From: an uncultured Clostridia bacterium
GTDB lineage: Bacteria; Bacillota; Clostridia; Lachnospirales; CAG-274
Direction: 5' to 3'
NCBI GenBank assembly: GCA_947589665.1
Contig: CANQBJ010000002.1
Coordinates: 49,746-113,745 of the forward strand
DNA: 64,000 bases
Shown here: one piece after another, positions 44,602 to 53,398 of the stretch
Layout of the letters: every line of letters begins with the position of its first letter
Numbering within the stretch: the first letter of the stretch is position 1
Position numbers and translations under genes: made by a program
The notes under the pieces: generated by a model
The model's input: the letters and a program-made list of their open reading frames with translations, nothing else
Databases searched by the model: none
What the model was told of the DNA's origin: nothing

Positions 44602-46656
44602 TTATTTCAAGTTATCTATATTCTCCAGCTCTACCTCCAGATCGCCTGCAAACACCTTGTCGTCCTTACCGAGAGCGCCCGGTATAATAGAAAAGGTATT
44701 GGAGATACCGTCCTGCGCATCCTTGAAGGGCAGCTTTGACACTGACGCAAGAGATGCCACAGCGCCGTGGCTATCACGGTGGTGCATAGGATTAGCGCCC
44801 GGAGCAAAGGGCTGTCCGCCCTTCCTGCCGTCGGGAGTAGAGCCTGTATGCTTACCATACACAACATTTGATGTAATGGTAAGTATAGATGTTGTCGGTA
44901 TGCCTCCCCTGTAGGTATGATTACCCTTGATATAGCCTAAAAACTCTTCTACAAGGTCTGCCGCAATATTGTCAACTCTGTCATCGTCATTGCCGTACTT
45001 GGGGAAGTCGCCTTCCACATCGTAGTCTACAACGATACCGTTTTCGTCTCTTATTGTCCTGACCTTGGCATACTTAATAGCTGATAATGAATCTGCAACA
45101 ACTGAAAGACCTGCAATACCTGTTGCGAACCAGCGTGTTACCTCCTTGTCGTGGAGAGCCATCTGAAGTCTTTCATAGCAGTACTTATCGTGCATATAGT
45201 GAATTATATTAAGGGCATTTACATATACTCTTGCAAGCCACTTCATCATATCCCTGTATTTGTCCATTACCTCGTCATAGTCCAGATATTCAGAGGTAAT
45301 AGGTCTGTACTTGGGACCGACCTGTTTCTTTGTGACCTCATCCACACCGCCGTTAATGGCATAGAGCAGACACTTGGCAAGATTGGCTCTTGCGCCGAAG
45401 AACTGCATTTCCTTGCCGACCCTCATAGAAGATACACAGCAGGCAATGGCATAGTCATCGCCGTGGGTAACTCTCATAAGGTCATCATTCTCGTACTGTA
45501 TAGAGCTGGATTCGATAGACGTCTTGGCGCAGAAACGCTTAAAGTTTTCCGGAAGTCTCACAGACCAGAGTACAGTCAGGTTTGGCTCAGGCGCAGTGCC
45601 TAAGTTCTTAAGAGTATGAAGGTACCTGAAGCTCATTTTTGTGACCATATGTCTGCCATCGATACCTACACCGCCTATAGACTCCGTAACCCATGTGGGA
45701 TCACCTGAGAAAAGTGCATTGTATTCGGGAGTTCTTGCAAACTTTACAAGTCTCAGCTTCATTACGAAGTGATCTACAAACTCCTGTATTTCCTCTTCGG
45801 TAAATGTACCGTTTTTAAGATCCCTCTCTGCATATATATCTATAAATGTAGATGTTCTGCCCAGTGACATAGCGGCGCCGTTCTGCTCCTTGACAGCGGC
45901 AAGATAACCAAAGTATGTCCACTGTATAGCCTCCTGAACATTGCTTGCAGGTCTTGATATATCAAAGCCGTATATCTCTCCCAGTTTCTTAAGCTCCTGT
46001 AATGCTCTTATCTGCTCTGAAAGCTCTTCCCTGTTTCTTATAACATCGGAGTACATTATAGTTCTTGTGCCGTTTTTCTGATTGATCTTATCCTCTATAA
46101 GCCTGTCAACTCCATAGAGAGCGATCCTTCTGTAGTCGCCGATTATACGGCCTCTGCCATAGGCATCGGGTAAGCCTGTTATTATATGACTTGAACGGCA
46201 GGCTCTCATTTCGGGTGTATAAGCGTCAAATACACCTGCATTGTGGGTCTTTCTGTGAGTAGTAAAAAACTCCACGATCTCAGGGTCTACCTCATATCCG
46301 TTTTCCTGACAGGCCTTTACCGCCATTCTTATTCCGCCGTAGGGCTGGAGCGAACGCTTAAAGGGCTTGTCTGTCTGAAAGCCTACTATCTTTTCCTTTG
46401 TTTTATCCAGATATCCGGGACCGTGCGATGTGATAGTGGATATTATCTTTGTATCCATATCAAGGACACCGCCAGCCTCCAGCTCCTTTTTGGAAAGCTC
46501 CATGACCTGAGCCCATAGATCCTGTGTATTCTGAGTAGGACCTGTCAGGAACGAGTCGTCGCCGTCATAGGGAGTATAGTTTTTCTGAATAAAATCTCTT
46601 ACATTAATTTCCTTCTGCCAAACACCTTTGGTAAAACCATTCCATTCCGGGTTCAT
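44602..46656 (-). CDS. pflB: Pyruvate formate-lyase catalytic core lacking the glycyl-radical domain
   Basis: The 684-residue protein aligns with PflB (E. coli 760) from the N-terminus through the catalytic cysteines C406-C407 ([20 protein letters not shown]) and the [17 protein letters not shown] segment. It then stops at ENIDNLK. Full-length enzymes continue for about 75 residues with the radical loop, which here is the separate gene at 44064. The frame ends in a clean TAA, and downstream genes have their own ribosome sites, so this is not a sequencing frameshift. It would cleave pyruvate with CoA to acetyl-CoA and formate once the radical domain docks. A promoter and hairpin leader precede it. 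Confidence 0.94.
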   Translation of the reverse strand: MNPEWNGFTKGVWQKEINVRDFIQKNYTPYDGDDSFLTGPTQNTQDLWAQVMELSKKELEAGGVLDMDTKIISTITSHGPGYLDKTKEKIVGFQTDKPFKRSLQPYGGIRMAVKACQENGYEVDPEIVEFFTTHRKTHNAGVFDAYTPEMRACRSSHIITGLPDAYGRGRIIGDYRRIALYGVDRLIEDKINQKNGTRTIMYSDVIRNREELSEQIRALQELKKLGEIYGFDISRPASNVQEAIQWTYFGYLAAVKEQNGAAMSLGRTSTFIDIYAERDLKNGTFTEEEIQEFVDHFVMKLRLVKFARTPEYNALFSGDPTWVTESIGGVGIDGRHMVTKMSFRYLHTLKNLGTAPEPNLTVLWSVRLPENFKRFCAKTSIESSSIQYENDDLMRVTHGDDYAIACCVSSMRVGKEMQFFGARANLAKCLLYAINGGVDEVTKKQVGPKYRPITSEYLDYDEVMDKYRDMMKWLARVYVNALNIIHYMHDKYCYERLQMALHDKEVTRWFATGIAGLSVVADSLSAIKYAKVRTIRDENGIVVDYDVEGDFPKYGNDDDRVDNIAADLVEEFLGYIKGNHTYRGGIPTTSILTITSNVVYGKHTGSTPDGRKGGQPFAPGANPMHHRDSHGAVASLASVSKLPFKDAQDGISNTFSIIPGALGKDDKVFAGDLEVELENIDNLK

Positions 46657-46700
46657 TATGCTTTCCTCCTGAAGTAAATTTTTCTCAACAAAATTACAAA

Positions 46701-46740
46701 ATCAGACAGGGAAATCCCCATAAGAACACCCTTGTCTGAT
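46701..46740 (-). promoter_or_regulatory. Hairpin in the pflB leader
   Basis: ATCAGACA and TGTCTGAT plus GGG/CCC form an 11-bp stem with one bulged base and a loop of about 18 nt, followed on the minus strand by TTTTGTAATTTTG. It sits between the promoter and the pflB ribosome site and resembles an attenuator. Confidence 0.55.
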
Positions 46741-46749
46741 ATATTCAAT

Positions 46750-46778
46750 ATGATAACATTTTTTGTGAAAAATGTCAA
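46750..46778 (-). promoter_or_regulatory. Promoter of the pfl operon
   Basis: On the minus strand TTGACA (46773-46778), 17-bp spacer, TATCAT (46750-46755), about 95 bp upstream of pflB. No Rex or Fnr palindrome was recognised. Confidence 0.75.
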
Positions 46779-46853
46779 TATATAATATTTATAAATAATA
46801 ATAATTATTGATAAAAAGAATTTTTTTGTACTTTTTATACAAAAGCCCAAAAT

Positions 46854-48101
46854 CTACAAAACACTGATGTTTCCGCCTGTATTCCTTATTTTGCTGACAG
46901 GCGCCTCATAGCCTCTCTCCACAAATTCTCTGTTGTTTATAACAGTAGTTCCCTCTGCGGCAAGGGCTGCCGTTATAAGAGCCGCGCCGCCTCTGAGGTC
47001 CCATGCGGACACCTCTGTACCCTTAAGCCTTTTCACACCTCTTATGCTGAATGTCCTGCTGTCGATCATTTCTATATCGGCGCCCATTTTATTTAGTTCA
47101 ATAGCCTGCTTATATCTGCCCGAAAATATATTTTCCTTTATAAGAGAGTGTCCGCAGGCTATGGACATAAGTGCCATTGTCTGAGGCTGCACATCCGTGG
47201 GAAAATAAGGATAGGGCGCCGTGGATATATAAGGCAGGGAATACAATGTGTCGGGAGCTTCTATATATATTGTTTTATCATACTCCTTAATTATACAGCC
47301 TGTTTTTCTCAGCATTGCACTTATTACCCTTATATGGTCAATGTTTACATTTCTTATAAAAAGCTCTCCCCCCGTTGCCGCTGCCATTATCATATAGGTT
47401 GCCGCCTCTATTCTGTCCGACATAATGGCAAATGAGCAAAAATGCAGGCTTTTTACTCCTTTTATCCTTATATTTACCGTACCATGACCGGATATGTCGG
47501 CACCGCACTTATTCAAAAAATTACAGAGATCGCATATCTCAGGCTCCCTTGCTGCATTTTTTATAACTGTCACGCCCTCTGCCAGTACTGCCGCAAGTAT
47601 AATATTCTCCGTAACTCCTACGCTTTGTATGGGTATACATATCTCTGCGCCCTTAAGACCTGCCGTTGTGCAGTATAGCCTGTCATTTTCCGCCCTTATC
47701 TCTGCCCCAAGCCTTTCCATTGCCCATATGTGTATATCAATAGGTCTGTCGCCCAGTGCGCAGCCTCCGGGATAGGCTATTTCCACCTCGCCGCAGGCAG
47801 AGAGCAAGGAGCCTAAGAATAAAACGGAAGAACGCATTTTACAGCTTTTGCTGTAGTCTATAACAGGTCTAAGCTCTCCCCTCTCACTTCTTATTATATT
47901 GCCCTCCGTACTTATTTTCACTCCTATGTCCTCCAATATTTCTATGGTATTTGCCACGTCTGATAAAAAGGGTACATTGTAAATAATGGCTGAGCTGACA
48001 AGGGGAAGCGCTGCCAGCACAGGCAGTACCGCATTTTTAGCTCCGCTCACGGTGATCTCACCGCTTAATCTGCTGCCTCCTGTAATAACATATTTTCCCA
48101 T
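46854..48101 (-). CDS. murA: UDP-N-acetylglucosamine 1-carboxyvinyltransferase
   Basis: The 415-residue enzyme transfers enolpyruvate from PEP to UDP-GlcNAc, the first step of peptidoglycan synthesis. Conserved residues are K22-N23 in SGAKNAVLPVLAA, R90 in MRSSVLFLG and the fosfomycin-target cysteine C114 in YPGGCALGDRPID. The variant GDRP replaces the common GxRP. An upstream in-frame ATG overlaps the GAGGTG ribosome site, so the ATG at 48101 is chosen. Firmicutes often have two murA copies; which this is cannot be told here. Confidence 0.94.
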   Translation of the reverse strand: MGKYVITGGSRLSGEITVSGAKNAVLPVLAALPLVSSAIIYNVPFLSDVANTIEILEDIGVKISTEGNIIRSERGELRPVIDYSKSCKMRSSVLFLGSLLSACGEVEIAYPGGCALGDRPIDIHIWAMERLGAEIRAENDRLYCTTAGLKGAEICIPIQSVGVTENIILAAVLAEGVTVIKNAAREPEICDLCNFLNKCGADISGHGTVNIRIKGVKSLHFCSFAIMSDRIEAATYMIMAAATGGELFIRNVNIDHIRVISAMLRKTGCIIKEYDKTIYIEAPDTLYSLPYISTAPYPYFPTDVQPQTMALMSIACGHSLIKENIFSGRYKQAIELNKMGADIEMIDSRTFSIRGVKRLKGTEVSAWDLRGGAALITAALAAEGTTVINNREFVERGYEAPVSKIRNTGGNISVL

Positions 48102-48170
48102 AAGGCACCTCATAACATATAGTGTAGTATATTAAACTGATTAAGATTTAGTGAATAAAGAATTATTTAG

Positions 48171-48199
48171 TTTACATAATGACAGAAATATGTTATTAT
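48171..48199 (+). promoter_or_regulatory. Possible promoter of the DUF5711 gene
   Basis: TTTACA (48171-48176), 17-bp spacer, TATTAT (48194-48199), 40 bp before the start. Confidence 0.45.
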
Positions 48200-48238
48200 T
48201 TTATATGGGATAATGTTATTCTCAGGAGGATAATAATA

Positions 48239-49867
48239 ATGGATAACGATAAGGAAAAGGATATAAATAACACAGAAATACATTCAGCAGAGGAAGCTGC
48301 CGCCGAGAATAAAGAAAGCGGAAGGGAAACTGCTGCCAAAAGCAAAGAAAAAAGCGCTAAATCAAAGCCTCCTGCCGTAAAACAGACCGACGCACACAGG
48401 ACAAGGCAGAAAAACGGCAAAAAGAATGTCGGCAAAAGCAAACCAAAGAATAGAAACAGTTCTCATCTCAAAGTAGTCGAAAGCAAAGAAAAAAGCAGTA
48501 AGACTGCTAAAAAGCCTAAAACGATATCCGTACCCAAAAGCTGGGTATTTACAGGTATAGGTCTTGTACTTCTTATAGTCATATTTATTATAAGCAAAAA
48601 TTCCGTAGTAAAAATAGGCGAAAAGCAGGTAATGTTTTCACAGGAATACACAATGAGCTCAAAGGCAGATTTCCATGTATGCGGAAACAATATATACTAT
48701 GTTTCCAAGGACGGTATGATACTGCTTAACAAGCAGGGCGAATCCGTGTGGACAGACACCTTTACAATGACTTCTCCCGATATGCTCTGCGACGGAGAAT
48801 ATGCTGCCGTTGCAGACAGCAAGAGCAAGCTCGTAAACGTATATAATCTTGCCGGAAAGCTCTATTCCATAACCGCAGCGGGAAATATCACCTCCTTTGC
48901 AGTCAATCCTATAGGCTGCTGTGCTGTTGTCTGTAAGGTAGATGACGACTACAAGATAAATATATATTCGGACGCGGGAGAGCAGATGTTTGAGGGTACA
49001 TATGCCTCATCAGACGGTATGCCTATTGCCGTGGATATATCGGACGACGGCAAGCTCATGGCTGTAAGTCTTGTAAACATAAGCGACATAAAGCTGAAAT
49101 CCAATGTAATGTTCTATTACACTACCAAGACCGAGGCGCAGAGTACAGAATCAAGCGATGGTATGATAAGTGCCGTAAACTGCGGCGAAGAAATAACAAG
49201 CGTTGTCAGATTTCTTCCCGACAACAGCTGTTTAGCCGCTACGGACTCACGGATAATGAACATAGGCGGAGAAAACAAGCAGAATTACACGCAGAACTGG
49301 GAGATACCCTATACAAATTACATAACGGCTATGGACATAGTGGACGGCAAATATATAGCAGTTGCCTATGGCGAGCCTATATCGGCAGGCACAGAGGCAA
49401 AGCCTTCCTACTCAGTATGCTGGTACAATACAAAGGGCAAGGAAATAGGCTCTGCCGTTACAGAAGAAAGCATAACGAAAATTTCCTCCTCATTAGGCGC
49501 CTCTATCGTTTATATGGGCAAGAATTTCAAGGCATTTACGGTAAAGGGAAAAGAGCTGTGGAGCTATGTAGCCCTGCAAAATGTAGAAAGTATGCAGTTC
49601 TACGACACACAGGACAGAATAGTGCTTGCCACTGCCACAAAAATGAATCTTCTTGATGTTAAAAAGGGCGCAGACATGGAAGAGGAGGCAGACAAGGACA
49701 GCCCCGAACAAGCCGATGACAAAGACGGCGAAAAGACGGAAAATATAACTGCCCAAAATACGGAAAATGCATCTGCGGAAGGTAATACCGATAAAAAATC
49801 GGCAGAAAAGACTACCTCAGAGCAGACTACCACAGAGCAGACTACCTCAGCGCCGAAGGAGGATTAA
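48239..49867 (+). CDS. DUF5711-type single-pass membrane protein
   Basis: The 542-residue protein has a 100-residue highly charged Lys/Ser/Glu-rich cytoplasmic N-terminus and one membrane helix (about 102-119). An extracytoplasmic domain follows with repeated short strands (VSKDGMILLNKQGESVW, SVCWYNTKGKEIGSAV) suggesting a beta-propeller, as in DUF5711. It ends in a Thr/Glu/Asp-rich tail (TTSEQTTTEQTTSAP). AGGAGG (48224-48229) directs the ATG at 48239, 20 codons inside the longest frame. Only one base separates its stop from cvpA. Function unknown. Confidence 0.78.
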   Translation: MDNDKEKDINNTEIHSAEEAAAENKESGRETAAKSKEKSAKSKPPAVKQTDAHRTRQKNGKKNVGKSKPKNRNSSHLKVVESKEKSSKTAKKPKTISVPKSWVFTGIGLVLLIVIFIISKNSVVKIGEKQVMFSQEYTMSSKADFHVCGNNIYYVSKDGMILLNKQGESVWTDTFTMTSPDMLCDGEYAAVADSKSKLVNVYNLAGKLYSITAAGNITSFAVNPIGCCAVVCKVDDDYKINIYSDAGEQMFEGTYASSDGMPIAVDISDDGKLMAVSLVNISDIKLKSNVMFYYTTKTEAQSTESSDGMISAVNCGEEITSVVRFLPDNSCLAATDSRIMNIGGENKQNYTQNWEIPYTNYITAMDIVDGKYIAVAYGEPISAGTEAKPSYSVCWYNTKGKEIGSAVTEESITKISSSLGASIVYMGKNFKAFTVKGKELWSYVALQNVESMQFYDTQDRIVLATATKMNLLDVKKGADMEEEADKDSPEQADDKDGEKTENITAQNTENASAEGNTDKKSAEKTTSEQTTTEQTTSAPKED

Positions 49868-49868
49868 A

Positions 49869-50588
49869 ATGGATATTCTGAATATTTTAGGAGATTATAC
49901 AATTGACATCATAATAATCGCAATATTGCTTTTCTTCATTATCATAGGTGCATGGAAGGGTCTTATATCAACGCTTTTCCGCAGCTGTTCAACGATCATA
50001 GCCATCGCCGCAGCTATATTCCTGCACCCTGTCATAAGCGATTTTATAAGGAAGTCCTTTATATATAGGGCAATAAGCAACACCATAGGCAAAAGTCTGG
50101 GTATAAGTAATGCCAATCCCGCCTCACAGGCTGACCGTATAAATTTTATACGCACACTTCCGCTCCCCGACAGCTTTAAAGGAATGCTGCTGGATAACAA
50201 TAATTCCGTAGTATACGATCTGCTCCGTGCAAATTCCGTATCAGACTATATTTCAGGATATATAGCAAATATAATTATAAATATCATAATCAGTATACTT
50301 ATATTTATAGTTATATACATAGCTATAAAGATTATAATAAACGCTCTTCAGCTTGCAGTCAAAATACCTGTTCTCAAGCAGGTAAATTCCCTGGGCGGAG
50401 GACTGCTCGGTCTTGCATGGGGAGTTATAATAATCTGGTGTTTGATGACGGTGATGATGCTCTTTATCACAACACCTGTTTTCAACACCATAATAAATAA
50501 TATAGACAGATCCATACTGGGCAAAATACTGTATGACAACAACATCATAATGAATGTACTGCTCAAGAATCTGTTCAGCGGGTTATGA
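49869..50588 (+). CDS. CvpA family membrane protein
   Basis: The 239-residue protein has four or five hydrophobic helices with the CvpA opening DIIIIAILLFFIIIGAWKGLISTLFRSC (given here in part) and the conserved central GGGLLGLAWG. In E. coli CvpA is linked to colicin V production and bile or envelope tolerance; its molecular role is unclear. AGGAGG overlaps the end of the DUF5711 frame. The stop overlaps the yigZ ATG, so the three genes form an operon. Confidence 0.85.
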   Translation: MDILNILGDYTIDIIIIAILLFFIIIGAWKGLISTLFRSCSTIIAIAAAIFLHPVISDFIRKSFIYRAISNTIGKSLGISNANPASQADRINFIRTLPLPDSFKGMLLDNNNSVVYDLLRANSVSDYISGYIANIIINIIISILIFIVIYIAIKIIINALQLAVKIPVLKQVNSLGGGLLGLAWGVIIIWCLMTVMMLFITTPVFNTIINNIDRSILGKILYDNNIIMNVLLKNLFSGL

Positions 50589-51223
50589 TTATGCTTGAAA
50601 AATATATTACCTCAGAGGGTCACGGACAGGCCGAGATAGTTGAAAAAAAATCACGGTTTATAGCAAATGTTAAGCCTATCGTGTCTGAAAGCGATGCTGT
50701 TTCCTACATCGAAAGTATAAAAAAGGAGTACTGGAACGCCCGTCACAACTGCTATGCTTATCAACTGGGGGAAAATAACCAGCTGCAGCGCTACAGTGAT
50801 GACGGCGAACCGGGAGGCACGGCAGGTATGCCTATACTGGATGTGCTGAGGGGAAGAGATATCAAGAATACTATTATCGTTGTAACAAGATATTTCGGCG
50901 GTACACTCCTGGGAACAGGCGGTCTTGTAAGGGCATACAGCTCTGCGGCAAAGGCAGGCATAGAGGCAGCGGGACTTATAGAGTGCAGCCTTAATACCGA
51001 GGTGCATATTACAGTTGACTACACCCTTTCGGGCAAGGTACAGTACGAGGTTCTTAACAAGGAGCATATCATAAAGGACACGCTGTACACAGATAAGGTA
51101 GAGTTTATAGTACAGGTCAATAAGGCTCTTACGGACAGCTTTATTGAGGATATTATTAATATAACAAGCGGAAACGCTGTTATAGAAAAAGGTAAAGATG
51201 TATATCTAAGCAAAAGGATATAA
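50585..51223 (+). CDS. yigZ: YigZ/IMPACT family protein
   Basis: The 212-residue protein has the N-terminal UPF0029/IMPACT domain with RHNCYAYQLG, YSDDGEPGGTAGMPIL and VTRYFGGTLLGTGGL, and a C-terminal DUF1949 domain. Relatives include yeast YIH1, a GCN2 regulator; the bacterial role is uncertain. The ATG at 50585 overlaps the cvpA TGA; an alternative ATG two codons later is possible, as the ribosome site is weak. Confidence 0.92.
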   Translation: MIMLEKYITSEGHGQAEIVEKKSRFIANVKPIVSESDAVSYIESIKKEYWNARHNCYAYQLGENNQLQRYSDDGEPGGTAGMPILDVLRGRDIKNTIIVVTRYFGGTLLGTGGLVRAYSSAAKAGIEAAGLIECSLNTEVHITVDYTLSGKVQYEVLNKEHIIKDTLYTDKVEFIVQVNKALTDSFIEDIINITSGNAVIEKGKDVYLSKRI

Positions 51224-51235
51224 GGAGAGATGAAT

Positions 51236-52282
51236 ATGAAAAAGAAAATTATGCTGATATTGGCTGCGGTCATGGCGCTTTCAACCGGTGTGTATGCTGC
51301 GTCTACCAATTATGTATCTTCTATGCTTCATGTTAAAGACGGCGCCTCACTTGCAGGGGAAAGCTTTCACATAGAGCCCCATGATGAGATAGAAACAGGT
51401 TCTTCTATAGTCATAACCTTCCATGGCGCAGTCGTATTCTCACAGGAGGTAATTGACGGTACAAGCACAGACAGAAGTGAAAAGGGATATAACGGCAGCG
51501 GATATCAGTACAAGGTAAACGGCGCAAACTGGAATACTGCCGATAGTTTCTATGACGTGATGCCTCAGACAAGGGATTCCCGTCTGCCCTACAGTATCAA
51601 GAAGTTAAACGATGAGCAGATAGAGGTATACCTCTGCAATCTTCCGGATATATATGCTGACAATTCACTTGCCAATATAAACGGTAGCGGCAGAAGACCA
51701 TATTATGATATTCCTATTGTGGCATATGCCGACGGTATCGGCGAGGTCACTATGGATTTGGACGCCAACAGCACCAACCTAACAGGCAGCTCCGGATATA
51801 AGAGCAACAGCAATGTAAAGGAGACCACTACAGCGGAGACTACCTCCGAAGTAACTACGGAGTCTGTTACGGAAACGACTACAGAGGCAGCCGTCAATTC
51901 CGTAAAAGTACAGATGGGCAGCAATATAATGTATGTAAACGACAATGCCGTTGAAATAGACGCAGCACCTTATATACAGCTTTCCTCAAGCTCAGCAATG
52001 GTTCCCCTCAGAGCTATAAGCGAGGCACTTTACGGAGGCGAGGACACCGTAGGCTGGGACGCTGATACAAAGACAGTAACTATAAACTACGGCGGCAATG
52101 TTATCAACTTTACAATAGGATCGGATATTATGAAAATAAACGGCGCCGAAAAGCCTATAGCAAACGGCGTCAAGGCAGAGATAAAAGACGGCAGGACATT
52201 TATACCCTTCAGGGCGTTGGGCGAGGCCCTTGACGCTAAGGTAAGCTGGAATGCCAATACCAAGACAGCAGCATTCAATTAA
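51236..52282 (+). CDS. Secreted protein with copper-amine-oxidase-N module, paralogue 1
   Basis: The 348-residue protein has a signal peptide ending near VYAAS (about 22) and an unassigned N-terminal module (about 30-190; GSSIVITFHGAVVFSQEVIDG). A Thr/Glu linker (TTTAETTSEVTTESVTETTT) leads to a C-terminal copper-amine-oxidase-N-like module (MVPLRAISEAL, TFIPFRALGEALDA). The linker and C-module match the cohesin protein at 39666, and the whole architecture matches the next gene. AAGGAGAG favours ATG 51236 over 51230. No Cu ligand pattern is evident, so copper binding should not be assumed. Confidence 0.82.
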   Translation: MKKKIMLILAAVMALSTGVYAASTNYVSSMLHVKDGASLAGESFHIEPHDEIETGSSIVITFHGAVVFSQEVIDGTSTDRSEKGYNGSGYQYKVNGANWNTADSFYDVMPQTRDSRLPYSIKKLNDEQIEVYLCNLPDIYADNSLANINGSGRRPYYDIPIVAYADGIGEVTMDLDANSTNLTGSSGYKSNSNVKETTTAETTSEVTTESVTETTTEAAVNSVKVQMGSNIMYVNDNAVEIDAAPYIQLSSSSAMVPLRAISEALYGGEDTVGWDADTKTVTINYGGNVINFTIGSDIMKINGAEKPIANGVKAEIKDGRTFIPFRALGEALDAKVSWNANTKTAAFN

Positions 52283-52296
52283 TGCGGGGTGAACAT

Positions 52297-53361
52297 ATGC
52301 GAAAAGCATTACTTGTATTGATATCTGTTTTTCTTATCACAATGCCCGTATACGGACATTGCAGGATAACCTTGTCAGACTGTCCTGAGCTTAACTCCGG
52401 AGAACCCCTCAGAAACTATATTAAAATAACACCTGACGATACTATACCCACAGGCTCTGTTATCACTATAGAATTTGAGAACGCATTTTTATATACGCAG
52501 GACGTTATAGACGGCAAAGGCAAACAGAGTGACACAGGCTTTAAGGGAACAAGCTCAACATATCAGTATAACGGACTTAAAGGGGAATACAAGTGGAATA
52601 AAAAGGACAGCTTCAACGAGGCTATGCCACAAACCGAAACATCCCAAGTACCCTACTATATAAACAGAGTTGACGGTAAAAAGGCGGAGGTACTGCTCTG
52701 CGGCATACCCCATGTAAATGTTGGAAGAGGTGTCAGACATGATAGTCAGGACTACGGAGAACCCTATTACTACATACCCCTTACCGCATATGTCGATGAC
52801 GGCAGCAAGGAGGTAAAAGCAAAGATATCGGGACCTGCCAACGGCTTTATAAAAGATACCGTAATAGTTGTCGCCAACGATAAAAAGGCTCCTCTGTCAA
52901 CTGAAAGCACTACCCAGACAGAGGAAGCCACAGAAGTCACAACATCAGAGCAAATAAACAAGGTATCCGTAAAGATAGGAAGTAATATACTGAATGTAAA
53001 CGAAGAGGAATTTATTCTTGACGCAATACCTTATATACAGCAGTCATCAGGCTCCACAATGATACCCTTAAGGGCAGTAAGTCTTGCCCTTTCAGACGGA
53101 TATAACGGAGCAGGCTCCATAAATATCGTTTCATGGGACGCCAATACAAAAACGGCTATAATAAACTATAAGGGCAAAAGGCTGGAGTTTATGGCAAATG
53201 CCGACTATGTAATCTCCGACGGAGAGAAGATAACAATGGATAACGGAGTTTATTCCGAAATAGCAAATGGCAGAATGTTTGTGCCTTTCAGGGCCTTGGG
53301 CGAGGCCTTTGGCATAGAGGTAAACTGGGACAGCGCAACGTGGACGGCATCATTCAATTAA
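52297..53361 (+). CDS. Secreted protein with copper-amine-oxidase-N module, paralogue 2
   Basis: The 354-residue protein follows its paralogue by 14 nt and shares every module: signal peptide, an N-module (GSVITIEFENAFLYTQDVIDG, aligned to paralogue 1 through MPQT...VPYxI and CxIPxV), a short Thr/Glu linker and the C-terminal module (MIPLRAVSLAL, MFVPFRALGEAFGI). An earlier ATG (52282) overlaps the previous stop, but GGGGTGA (52286-52292) favours ATG 52297. The pair is probably a tandem duplication with considerable divergence. Role unknown; likely cell-surface. Confidence 0.82.
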   Translation: MRKALLVLISVFLITMPVYGHCRITLSDCPELNSGEPLRNYIKITPDDTIPTGSVITIEFENAFLYTQDVIDGKGKQSDTGFKGTSSTYQYNGLKGEYKWNKKDSFNEAMPQTETSQVPYYINRVDGKKAEVLLCGIPHVNVGRGVRHDSQDYGEPYYYIPLTAYVDDGSKEVKAKISGPANGFIKDTVIVVANDKKAPLSTESTTQTEEATEVTTSEQINKVSVKIGSNILNVNEEEFILDAIPYIQQSSGSTMIPLRAVSLALSDGYNGAGSINIVSWDANTKTAIINYKGKRLEFMANADYVISDGEKITMDNGVYSEIANGRMFVPFRALGEAFGIEVNWDSATWTASFN

Positions 53362-53364
53362 AGG

Positions 53365-53394
53365 GAAAGCAGGGGCTTTAAGGCTCCTGCTTTT
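53365..53394 (+). terminator. Terminator after the CuAO-N pair
   Basis: Stem AAAGCAGG-GC / GC-CCTGCTTT with a short loop and TTTT. It almost touches the next start codon, so the acyltransferase may depend on read-through. Confidence 0.7.
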
Positions 53395-53398
53395 GGGT

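Noticed and set aside
46656..46850. 64-residue frame in the pflB leader
   Set aside because: It overlaps the pfl promoter and hairpin; composition is that of AT-rich noncoding DNA.
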